Shown: positions 1-5,474 of the stretch, in pieces | Position numbering within the stretch: the stretch's first letter is position 1 | Layout of the letters: each line of letters starts with the position of its first letter | The notes under the pieces: generated by a model | The model's input: only the letters and a program-made list of their open reading frames with translations | What the model was told of the DNA's origin: nothing | Database searches by the model: none | Assembly: GCA_050942695.1 (NCBI GenBank) | Contig: JBMNNU010000219.1 | Coordinates: 1 to 5,525, forward strand | DNA: 5,525 bases | DNA from: JBMNNU01 sp050942695 | GTDB taxonomy: Bacteria > Chloroflexota > UBA6077 | Direction: 5' to 3' | Program-made: the position numbers and the translations under genes

Positions 1-82
1 GTAAGAAACAGGGGGAGCAGGGTAAGGCAGAAGGTTAGCAAGAGCAGAGAGCAGTAAACACCCTGCCCCCATCCTGGTAATT
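1..82. other. Intergenic tail downstream of fmdB-like gene
   Basis: No coding region is supported here. The plus strand is strongly purine-rich over positions 1-54, with loosely repeated GCAGA/GAGCAG units. Its main structure is an inverted repeat described in a separate entry. Confidence 0.5.
11..70 (-). terminator. Long-loop GC-rich inverted repeat, possible terminator of the fmdB-like gene
   Basis: The left arm is GGGGG-AG-CAGGGT (11-23) and the right arm is ACCCTGCCCCC (60-70). They pair over 11 bp with a 2-nt AG bulge around a 36-nt loop. Read on the minus strand, the structure starts 12 nt after the stop codon of the zinc-ribbon gene and is followed by a T-leaning stretch (TGTTTCTT). 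Position and tail would fit a transcription terminator, but the loop is unusually long and the T run is imperfect, so the role is tentative. Confidence 0.35.
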
Positions 83-322
83 TTAAGCTGTTGCGCTGGC
101 TGTTTCGGACTTGGTGCTGCTGCTTTCGGATTCCGAGCTGTTTTTCGACCGGCTATCGGTGCAATACCAGCCGCTACCCTTGAAGATAATGCCGGCGGGG
201 AAAACTACCCTGTTCAGAATTCCACCACACGATGGGCATTCGGTGAGAGGGGCTTCATTAAATCGCTGCCACCGCTCCACAGTGGCGCCGCATCCTTTGC
301 ATCTATATTCGTAAGTCGGCAT
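83..322 (-). CDS. FmdB-family small zinc-ribbon protein
   Basis: This is a 79-residue protein with the FmdB/CxxC_CxxC_SSSS-type zinc ribbon. It opens MPTYEYRCKGCG and carries two CxxC pairs, C8/C11 and C29/C32, spaced to bind one zinc ion. The ribbon is followed by the family's FKGSGWYCTD segment (47-56) and a low-complexity Ser/Thr/Lys/Glu tail (57-79), probably disordered. FmdB-like proteins are often called putative regulators after a gene linked to formamidase in Methylophilus, but the biochemical role of most members is unknown. The reading frame stays open upstream to about 502. The start at 322 is preferred because the family begins exactly with MPTYEY-type residues and an AAGGAGGA ribosome site lies 8 nt upstream. 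The gene is divergent from the flavin reductase-like gene. The family call is firm; the function is open. Confidence 0.87.
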   Translation of the reverse strand: MPTYEYRCKGCGATVERWQRFNEAPLTECPSCGGILNRVVFPAGIIFKGSGWYCTDSRSKNSSESESSSTKSETASATA

Positions 323-330
323 TAAAAGAA

Positions 331-338
331 TCCTCCTT
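331..338 (-). promoter_or_regulatory. Ribosome binding site fixing the fmdB-like start
   Basis: The minus strand reads AAGGAGGA, 8 nt before the ATG at 322. This near-perfect Shine-Dalgarno sequence lies inside the longer open frame, so the first 60 codons of that frame are very unlikely to be translated as part of this protein. Confidence 0.85.
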
Positions 339-426
339 GTCGCGTCGCGAGACCGTGCAAGGTGGAAGCATACTCTCCCATTATTAGAATCTCGTAGGAG
401 TCGCCTTAGATGATCATAAGATGGTA

Positions 427-449
427 GTCGAGCAATCGCCTTGTTCGAC
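427..449. promoter_or_regulatory. Operator-like dyad upstream of the flavin reductase-like gene
   Basis: GTCGAGCAA (427-435) and TTGTTCGAC (441-449) form 9-bp arms with a single mismatch around a 5-bp spacer. The dyad sits just upstream of the extended -10 element at 456-464, where a repressor or activator would be expected. A second, weaker dyad (GTCGAT 451-456, ATTGAC 462-467) covers that -10 element. No regulator gene lies next to it in the window, so the binding protein is unknown. Confidence 0.4.
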
Positions 450-455
450 GGTCGA

Positions 456-464
456 TGGTATATT
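456..464 (+). promoter_or_regulatory. Extended -10 promoter candidate for the flavin reductase-like gene
   Basis: The sequence TGGTATATT matches the TGn-TATAAT extended -10 form with one mismatch in the hexamer. No good -35 box is found at 16-18 bp, which an extended -10 can tolerate. Transcription would begin near 471, about 50 nt before the start codon. Confidence 0.4.
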
Positions 465-522
465 GACTGGTATCGCAAACATGGCGTGGGGTAAACCCAC
501 ATAACGACCGGGAGGTTAGGAG

Positions 523-1041
523 ATGGCGGCTAAAGTAGAGATAGACTACCGAGATGCTTTCTTGCCCACCATGGAGGCTCTTTCCAAGGAGGGCGCGTTG
601 CTGATTTCGATAGACAAGCAGGGGAAAGCCAGCGGAATGACCATCGGCTGGGGCTCTCTAGGGATCATATGGAGACAGCCGATTTTCACGGTGCTGGTGC
701 GGCACTCCCGCAACACATTCAACCTGGTGGAAGACTCCGGCGACTTCACAGTAAACATCCTGCCCCCCAGCTTGAAGGAGGCGTTGGGCTATTGGGGCAG
801 GGTATCGGGAAGGAACGAGGACAAATGGGCCGGCTCCGGACTCAATCCCGCGCCATCTCGCCAGGTGCGCTCACCTATCGTAGAGCAGGGTATTCTCCAC
901 TTCGAGTGCCGGGTGGTCCACCGCCACGACATGGTCCCCTCAAACCTGGCTCGAGAACTGGATTCCAAAATTTACCCATCAGGTGATTACCACAGGATCT
1001 ACCACGGCCAGATCCTGGCCTGCTACGGCGTCAAGATGTAG
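523..1041 (+). CDS. Flavin reductase-like (FMN-binding split barrel) family protein
   Basis: This is a 172-residue soluble protein of the flavin reductase-like family (DIM6/NTAB type, split-barrel flavin-binding fold). Members bind FMN or FAD and either reduce free flavin with NAD(P)H for a partner oxygenase or act as flavoprotein oxidoreductases. Family features are the early Gly/Met-rich strand SGMTIGWGSLGI (37-48), the core TVLVRHSRNTFNLVEDSGDFTVNI (56-79, with R60, H61, S62, R63, T65 and the S-F-x-V-N turn), and a C-terminal YHRIYHGQILACYG segment (156-169). GGAGG at 511-515, 7 nt before the ATG, supports the start. No partner monooxygenase is adjacent, so the substrate cannot be named. 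The last codon and stop fall inside the 1037-1096 palindrome, which may have set the present C-terminus, although the length is within the family's usual range. Confidence 0.87.
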   Translation: MAAKVEIDYRDAFLPTMEALSKEGALLISIDKQGKASGMTIGWGSLGIIWRQPIFTVLVRHSRNTFNLVEDSGDFTVNILPPSLKEALGYWGRVSGRNEDKWAGSGLNPAPSRQVRSPIVEQGILHFECRVVHRHDMVPSNLARELDSKIYPSGDYHRIYHGQILACYGVKM

Positions 1042-1096
1042 CGTCGGGCCTTGTGCCCGACGTGGTACCACGTTGGAGACAAGCCCCAACGCTACA
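1037..1096. repeat. 60-bp double-hairpin imperfect palindrome (REP/MITE-like)
   Basis: The block is a palindrome centred between 1066 and 1067 with 25 of 30 positions matching between halves. Its ends are TGTAGCGT and ACGCTACA and its core is the perfect 12-bp palindrome CGTGGTACCACG (1061-1072). Each half is also a hairpin: CGTCGGGC/GCCCGACG around CTTGT (1042-1062), and CGTTGGAG/CCCCAACG around ACAAG (1071-1091, one A-C mismatch). Four of the five differences between halves come as two compensated stem pairs. No T run follows, so it is not a standard intrinsic terminator. It resembles the interspersed palindromic repeats of many bacterial genomes; copy number cannot be judged here. Confidence 0.75.
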
Positions 1097-1164
1097 TTGT
1101 GACTCCTATCGTTAACCATGCCTCGGTAGTGGCGTACGGGCCTGAAGATTGCTGTTCTACTGCC

Positions 1165-1170
1165 AGGAGG
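1165..1170 (+). promoter_or_regulatory. Ribosome binding site fixing the DNA ligase start
   Basis: AGGAGG lies 5 nt before the ATG at 1176. It decides against the in-frame TTG at 1149, which has no comparable site and would add nine residues not expected in the family. Confidence 0.85.
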
Positions 1171-1175
1171 TACCG

Positions 1176-2927
1176 ATGCTCTACCAACGACTTGTGGACA
1201 GCTACGAGAAGGTAATCGCGACCACGAAGCGAACGGAGATGACCAAAATCCTGGTGGATCTGCTGAGGGAGACGCCACCGGAGCTAGTCCATCAGATGGT
1301 ATACCTTACGCAGGGCAAGCTGCACCCGGAGTTCGTGCCGGTGGAGATGGGGATGGCGGAGAAGCTTGCTATCAGGGCTGTGGCGGAGGCTTCCGGCGTC
1401 TCCGAGGAAGATGTGAAGGCGAGCCTGGACTCGACCGGTGATCTCGGCGCTACCGCCCAGGATCTCCTGGAACGAACGCGGAGACCGCCCCCCCATCTCT
1501 CGATAGAGGAGGTCTATCGACGGCTCGACGCAATAGCCCGCACGGCTGGGCCAGGATCGGTAGCTGAGAAGGTTGAGCATCTGGCCGAGCTATTGCGCCA
1601 GGCAACCCCGGTGGAGGCTAAGTACATAGTTCGAACCGCCACAGGAAAGCTTCGGCTCGGACTGGCCGATATGACAATGTTGGATGCGCTCGCCATCGCC
1701 TACGGAGGCGGAAAATCCGCACGAAAGCAGATCGAGCGGGCTTACACCATCAGTTCGGACCTCGGGGCGGTGGCTACGGCGGTGGCAAAGGGCGGGCTCC
1801 AGGCTATCCGCGGTTTTCATATCCAGCCAGGAAAGCCCGTTCGCCCGATGCTCGCCCAAAGGCTGCCCTCGCCCAAAGAGATTCTGGAGAAGCTGGGTGG
1901 ATCGTGCAGGGCTGAGTACAAGTACGACGGAGAGCGTCTTCAGATCCACAAAATAGGTGATCAGGTGATGCTCTTCTCCAGGCGGCTGGAGAACATCACC
2001 CACCAGTATCCAGATGCGGTCGAGTGGGTGTTGGAGGGTGTGAAAGCACACACCACCATCCTGGATTCTGAGGCGGTGGCTTTGGATCCCGAAACCGGCC
2101 AGTTGCTCCCGTTCCAGCAGTTGATGCGTCGTCGGCGAAAGTACCGCGTCGCGGAGATGGCAGCCGAGTTTCCGGTGTTCGTGTACGTCTTCGACCTGCT
2201 CTACCTGGAGGGTGTCGACTTCACCCCGAGGCCGCTGCCAGAGCGGTGGAAAACTCTCGTGGATACGGTGCATCCGTCTCACGGGCTACAGCCGACGCCC
2301 GGCAAGGTAGTTAACAGGGTAGATGAGCTGAACGAGTTCTTCCAGGAGGCACTGGATGCCGGGTGCGAGGGGCTGGTTTGCAAGTCGTTGAAGCCCAACT
2401 CCGTATACCAGGCTGGCTCCAGGGGCTGGAACTGGATCAAATACAAACGCGAGTATGTCAGCGAGATGACCGATACGGTAGACCTCGTGGTTGTGGGCGC
2501 CCTGTATGGGCGGGGCAAGAGGGGCGGTACCTATGGGGCGCTGTTGCTCTCTGTCTACGATCCAAAGACCGACAGCTTCCCCACAGTGACCAAGTGCGGC
2601 ACCGGCTTCACCGACCAGGATCTTGCGGAACTGCCCCAGCGACTGGAGCCCTATCGGCTGGACCACCGGCACCCACGGGTGGACGCCCGCATGAAGCCGG
2701 ATGTTTGGTTCACTCCCGTCCTAGTGATCGAGGTGCTGGGGGCGGAGATCACCCAGAGCCCGATCCACACCACCGACTGGGGGGTAGTCGCTCCGGAGAG
2801 AGGTCTGGCCATCCGATTTCCGCGCTTTACCGGGCGGTATCGCACAGATAAAGCGCCGGAGAACGCCACAACAGCCGAAGAGATCCTCCAGATGTACCAA
2901 TCTCGGTTGAAAAAGGTAAGATCTTGA
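1176..2927 (+). CDS. lig: ATP-dependent DNA ligase, archaeal/eukaryotic type I architecture
   Basis: This 583-residue enzyme seals 3'-OH/5'-phosphate nicks in duplex DNA through an AMP-lysine intermediate. It has three parts: an alpha-helical DNA-binding domain (about 1-215), the adenylation domain (about 219-425), and an OB-fold domain (about 430-583). All nucleotidyltransferase motifs are visible: I, EYKYDGER with catalytic K249; III, LDSEA (E299); IIIa, FDLLYLEG (339-346); IV, EGLVCK (398-403); V, WIKYK (420-424); and VI, RFPRF (547-551). The OB domain has the YGRGKRGG and KCGTGF (473-478) signatures. Length and layout match archaeal replicative ligases and differ from short bacterial LigD or phage forms. 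Bacteria normally replicate with NAD-dependent LigA, so a repair or accessory role is likely here. There is no Ku, polymerase or nuclease partner nearby; Rid follows after 25 bp. Confidence 0.97.
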   Translation: MLYQRLVDSYEKVIATTKRTEMTKILVDLLRETPPELVHQMVYLTQGKLHPEFVPVEMGMAEKLAIRAVAEASGVSEEDVKASLDSTGDLGATAQDLLERTRRPPPHLSIEEVYRRLDAIARTAGPGSVAEKVEHLAELLRQATPVEAKYIVRTATGKLRLGLADMTMLDALAIAYGGGKSARKQIERAYTISSDLGAVATAVAKGGLQAIRGFHIQPGKPVRPMLAQRLPSPKEILEKLGGSCRAEYKYDGERLQIHKIGDQVMLFSRRLENITHQYPDAVEWVLEGVKAHTTILDSEAVALDPETGQLLPFQQLMRRRRKYRVAEMAAEFPVFVYVFDLLYLEGVDFTPRPLPERWKTLVDTVHPSHGLQPTPGKVVNRVDELNEFFQEALDAGCEGLVCKSLKPNSVYQAGSRGWNWIKYKREYVSEMTDTVDLVVVGALYGRGKRGGTYGALLLSVYDPKTDSFPTVTKCGTGFTDQDLAELPQRLEPYRLDHRHPRVDARMKPDVWFTPVLVIEVLGAEITQSPIHTTDWGVVAPERGLAIRFPRFTGRYRTDKAPENATTAEEILQMYQSRLKKVRS

Positions 2928-2952
2928 GAGTTGACGAGGAGAAGGGTTTCCT

Positions 2953-3384
2953 ATGGGTTCCACAGATCGAAAAGGACAAGTTCAGTACCTGAATCCAGAG
3001 GGGCTGATCAAGAACCCGCTCTTTTCCAACGTGGTGGTCACGACAGGCAACGTGAAGACCATCTACGTTGGCGGGCAGGATGCCGTAGACGGCCCCACGG
3101 GCACCATCGTCGGCAAGGGCGACCTGGCGGCGCAGACGGAGCAGGTGCTTAAAAATCTACAGACAGCCCTAGCGGCCGGAGGGGCCGGCCTGGAGCACGT
3201 AGTCAAGTGGAACATCTACGCCGTGCAGGGGCAGGACCCCCGGCCTGCGCTGGAGGCCTTCAGCAGGGTGTGGGGGAACCGTCCCAACCCGCCCGCCATC
3301 ACCGTCGTCTACGTGGCGGCTCTGGGTAACCCAGACTTCCTGCTGGAGATAGACGCGATCGCGGTTGTGCCACAAGAGGGTTAG
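2953..3384 (+). CDS. RidA/YjgF/UK114-family protein lacking the canonical arginine
   Basis: This 143-residue protein has the Rid fold, usually a homotrimer with ligand pockets between subunits. Family hallmarks are YVGGQDAVD (38-46), the helix AAQTEQVLKNLQTALAAGGAGLEHVVK (59-85), and the C-terminal PAITVVYVAALGNPDFLLEIDAIA. RidA hydrolyses reactive enamine/imine intermediates such as 2-aminoacrylate released by PLP enzymes; its catalytic Arg (R105 of the E. coli protein, in PARS) is replaced here by I116. The acidic residue of the EIxAIA segment is kept (E132). Rid subfamilies without the Arg lack the classic deaminase activity and have mostly unknown roles, so the symbol ridA is withheld. 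AAGGG lies 6 nt before the ATG. The gene is probably cotranscribed with the ligase. Its stop overlaps the stop of the convergent PhzF gene. Confidence 0.92.
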   Translation: MGSTDRKGQVQYLNPEGLIKNPLFSNVVVTTGNVKTIYVGGQDAVDGPTGTIVGKGDLAAQTEQVLKNLQTALAAGGAGLEHVVKWNIYAVQGQDPRPALEAFSRVWGNRPNPPAITVVYVAALGNPDFLLEIDAIAVVPQEG

Positions 3385-4271
3385 AAGAACATATCCCCCT
3401 CCATGACGGTGATGGCCTGGCCGCCCACCTTCACTGAGGTGATCTCGTCGCCATCCAGGATCACCTCGATATGGACGGTCCCCGGCCGTCCGACGATGTG
3501 GCCCTGCTCCGCTACCAGCTTCAGCTTGTTCACCAGGCCGTACTTCACCAGGTAGGCGCCCATCCCGCCGCTGGCCGAGCCGGTTACCGGGTCCTCGGGT
3601 ACGCCGGCGGCGGGGGCGAAGTGGCGTGCGTGCACGTCCGCCTCCGGGGAGTAGCCGCCCAGGCAGAAGACGTGGATGCTGAAGAAATCGCCCCGCTCCG
3701 TCAACTCGGCCATGTAGCCGTAATCAGGCCTCATCGTCTCCAGCGCCTGGAGGTCCAGCACCAGGGCCATCAACTGGGGGGTGCCGGTGCTCACGGTCTG
3801 AACCGGGTACCTGGTATCCATGGCATCCAGCGGGATGCCGAAAGCCCGCGCCCACTCGGCGTGGGAGTGGATGGACATGAACTCCGGCTGCTTCTGGGTC
3901 ATGACGATCTGCTGCACCTTGCCGCTCGATGCGTAGATCTCCACCGGCAGGACGCCGACGTTCAACTGCTGGGTGACGGTGGTGACGCCCTCATGCAGCG
4001 GTATCCTCCCCTCTTCCACGAGGGCGTGCATGGTGGCGATGGTGGGGTGGCCGGCCAGGCCGATCTCCTTGAGAGGGGTGAAGAAGCGTACCCGGAAATC
4101 CGCCTCCTGGGAGGGGGTGACGAAGGCGGTCTCTGATAGGTTCATCTCCCGAGCTATCGCCTGCATCTCGCCGTCGGTGAGGTCCATGGCATCGGTCACA
4201 ACGCCCGCGGGATTGCCGCCAAAGGGAACCGTGGTGAAGGCATCCACCTGTTTGATCCTGATCCGCTTCAT
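3381..4271 (-). CDS. PhzF-family epimerase/isomerase
   Basis: This 296-residue protein is a full-length PhzF family member with the two-lobed diaminopimelate-epimerase-like fold. Conserved pieces are VDAFTTVPFGGNPAGVV (9-25), MNLSETAFV with the catalytic-position E47, GLAGHPT (71-77, H75) and EDPVTGSA (226-233). The D227-S232 spacing equals that of the PhzF pair D208/S213, so the known active-site set E45, H74, D208, S213 all have counterparts. PhzF itself isomerises trans-2,3-dihydro-3-hydroxyanthranilate in phenazine synthesis, but there are no other phenazine genes here and most family members have unknown substrates, so the phzF symbol is not used. A rather distant AAGAGGT site is 10 nt before the ATG. 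The gene follows the sortase gene on the same strand after 35 nt and probably shares its transcript. Confidence 0.95.
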   Translation of the reverse strand: MKRIRIKQVDAFTTVPFGGNPAGVVTDAMDLTDGEMQAIAREMNLSETAFVTPSQEADFRVRFFTPLKEIGLAGHPTIATMHALVEEGRIPLHEGVTTVTQQLNVGVLPVEIYASSGKVQQIVMTQKQPEFMSIHSHAEWARAFGIPLDAMDTRYPVQTVSTGTPQLMALVLDLQALETMRPDYGYMAELTERGDFFSIHVFCLGGYSPEADVHARHFAPAAGVPEDPVTGSASGGMGAYLVKYGLVNKLKLVAEQGHIVGRPGTVHIEVILDGDEITSVKVGGQAITVMEGDMFF

Positions 4272-4306
4272 AGCACAATCAACCTCTTACGAACTTCGAT
4301 TGCCGG

Positions 4307-5311
4307 CTATTGTAGCGCAGCGCGAACAACGAGGCGACTGAGATACTGCCTGGTCCGGTGGTCGAAAACCCCGCCGCAGGTGATCAGGGTTATTTCTGGG
4401 GCGCCCGAACCGGCAAAGATCTCCTGCACCGGCGCGGTAGACGCATCGTACAACTGCTTTCGCTTGATCACGAAGCTGTAGCTATTGTCTTTTTGGTCGA
4501 TGATCTCCACCACATCCCCGGGCTCGAGCCTGTTTAGCCACCAAAAAGCCCTCACCTTGCCGGCCCAATCCACATGGCCCGCAATAACCGCGTTGCCTGG
4601 CTGGCCAGGTCTCGGCCCGAATTGGTACCAGGCGACTTTATCCGGGTTTTTGGGGGTATCCATGGCTCCTTCGGGTGTTAATCCAACGAACTCGAAAGCA
4701 GCCTCGATTCCCACTGTCGGGAGCCTAAGCAGCTTCGGCGGAGCCACAGTGGCGACACCACTTTTAGTCGGCTCGGCCGTCGCCGTTGGGGTTGGTTTGG
4801 GAGGGCGTGTGGGCGTCCTGGTTGATGTTGGTATTGGGTGGGAAGTGGGAGTACCGGTTGGGACGAACTCAGTAGGCTGGGGGGGAGACATGGTGGATGT
4901 CGCGTTGGCTAACACAGGCGTAGGGACAGGAGAAACAGCCTCCACTGTAGCAGTGAATGTAGCAGCCGGTATCGTATTGGCGGTGTCGAAGGGAGGCGCG
5001 GCGGAAGCGATGGGGACAGACGTTTCCGGGCTGGGGGTGGAGATGAGGCTGGACGACGGATTCGGCGCGGAGGCCGTTGCTCTCACTCCCAGCAGTCCGT
5101 AGGTTTCAACGAGGTCGGCTGACAGGCCGACCTCCCGCGCAGTCTGAGCTATTACTTCGCTAGGGCCGCCCACCACTGCATCTTTAGGAGGCGCGGTGGG
5201 TTGGGTAGTTGGGTAAACCTCCTGTGGCTCTTGTGTCGGCGACAGCGCCCAACTGGTTGTGAGCAGAAAGAAAGCTGCAAGAAGCAGAATAACGGAGACC
5301 GACCTTGTCAC
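4307..5311 (-). CDS. Class F-like sortase with long Pro/Thr/Ser stalk
   Basis: This 334-residue, membrane-anchored cysteine transpeptidase attaches or processes cell-surface proteins. Residues 4-20 form a hydrophobic N-terminal signal/anchor. A short non-repetitive segment (about 50-77) precedes a Pro/Thr/Ser/Ala-rich stalk (about 80-192). The catalytic sortase barrel (about 195-334) has the catalytic His in AGHVDW (H246), the nucleophile in LITCGGVFD (C312), and an Arg in YLSR (R326) at the position of the SrtA arginine. The TCGGxFDxxTxxY arrangement is typical of class F sortases common in Actinobacteria and Chloroflexota. No sorting-signal substrate is visible in the window, so its target is unknown. 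The GTG start is supported by GAGGAG 7 nt upstream; the nearby ATG at 5318 is out of frame. PhzF follows on the same strand. Confidence 0.93.
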   Translation of the reverse strand: MTRSVSVILLLAAFFLLTTSWALSPTQEPQEVYPTTQPTAPPKDAVVGGPSEVIAQTAREVGLSADLVETYGLLGVRATASAPNPSSSLISTPSPETSVPIASAAPPFDTANTIPAATFTATVEAVSPVPTPVLANATSTMSPPQPTEFVPTGTPTSHPIPTSTRTPTRPPKPTPTATAEPTKSGVATVAPPKLLRLPTVGIEAAFEFVGLTPEGAMDTPKNPDKVAWYQFGPRPGQPGNAVIAGHVDWAGKVRAFWWLNRLEPGDVVEIIDQKDNSYSFVIKRKQLYDASTAPVQEIFAGSGAPEITLITCGGVFDHRTRQYLSRLVVRAALQ

Positions 5312-5318
5312 CTACCAT

Positions 5319-5324
5319 CTCCTC
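5319..5324 (-). promoter_or_regulatory. Ribosome binding site fixing the sortase GTG start
   Basis: The minus strand reads GAGGAG, 7 nt before the GTG at 5311. The ATG just downstream of this site (5318-5316) is in another frame, so GTG is the initiation codon. Confidence 0.8.
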
Positions 5325-5375
5325 TGGAGCCGGAGGCAGCTAATCGCTATACCACAAACAAAATCGACAATGCCT

Positions 5376-5389
5376 ATTATAAGATTATA
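5376..5389 (-). promoter_or_regulatory. Tandem TATAAT -10 elements, candidate sortase promoter
   Basis: Two exact TATAAT hexamers occur on the minus strand, at 5389-5384 and 5381-5376, 8 bp apart in an AT-rich stretch about 65 nt upstream of the sortase start. No convincing -35 hexamer sits at 16-18 bp; a TTTACA (5418-5413) is 23 bp from the nearer box, too far for standard spacing. The position favours a promoter for the sortase-PhzF unit but the match is incomplete. Confidence 0.4.
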
Positions 5390-5426
5390 AACAAAATTCA
5401 TCGACTGTGAGGTGTAAAGTTTTTAA

Positions 5427-5455
5427 TTGACGCTGGCCTTGCAGTTTGCTATATA
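5427..5455 (+). promoter_or_regulatory. Near-consensus sigma70-type promoter for the right-edge gene
   Basis: TTGACG (5427-5432) is separated by exactly 17 bp from TATATA (5450-5455), which is preceded by TG-C, giving an extended -10 as well. Transcription would start near 5462, about 24 nt before the proposed GTG. This is the best promoter match in the window. Confidence 0.7.
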
Positions 5456-5474
5456 GTGGCTTGCAATTTGCAAG
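5438..5474. promoter_or_regulatory. Repeated operator-like motif around the right-edge promoter
   Basis: CTTGCAATTTGCAAG (5460-5474) is a perfect 15-bp palindrome with 7-bp arms and one central base, placed over the expected transcription start. A related copy, CTTGCAGTTTGCTAT (5438-5452), matches 12 of 15 positions and lies exactly 22 bp upstream, about two helical turns, in the promoter spacer. Such paired sites on one face of the helix are typical of cooperative repressor binding. Confidence 0.55.

Noticed and set aside
380..409. Minus-strand promoter for the fmdB-like gene (TAATAAT at 386-380)
   Set aside because: The -10 resemblance is fair, but no acceptable -35 lies at 16-18 bp (CTAAGG or similar), so it was not annotated.
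323..502. N-terminal extension of the FmdB-like frame (about 60 extra codons)
   Set aside because: The family starts at MPTYEY and a strong AAGGAGGA site sits 8 nt before that Met. The extension has no family-like sequence and runs through the promoter/dyad region.
1042..1062. Intrinsic terminator after the flavin reductase-like gene
   Set aside because: The hairpin is perfect (8 bp, 5-nt loop), but it is followed by TGGTACC rather than a T run and is better explained as half of the larger palindrome.
1149..1175. TTG start adding nine residues to the ligase
   Set aside because: AGGAGG is placed 5 nt before the ATG at 1176, and the added residues overlap that ribosome site.
1590..2282. 230-codon minus-strand open frame within the ligase gene
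   Set aside because: The plus strand encodes uninterrupted ligase motifs; the antisense product has no recognisable domain.
3471..4136. Long plus-strand open frame opposite the PhzF gene
   Set aside because: It is antisense to a gene with all PhzF motifs intact, and its His/Gly/Leu-rich product resembles no known protein. It is a by-product of GC-rich codon use.
3381..4271. Phenazine biosynthesis assignment from the PhzF-like gene
   Set aside because: No other phenazine genes are present and PhzF homologues are widespread with unrelated or unknown substrates.
4485..5102. Long Gly/Val-rich plus-strand open frame opposite the sortase gene
   Set aside because: Its composition is the mirror of the Pro/Thr/Ser/Ala codons of the sortase stalk, and the catalytic sortase motifs lie on the other strand.
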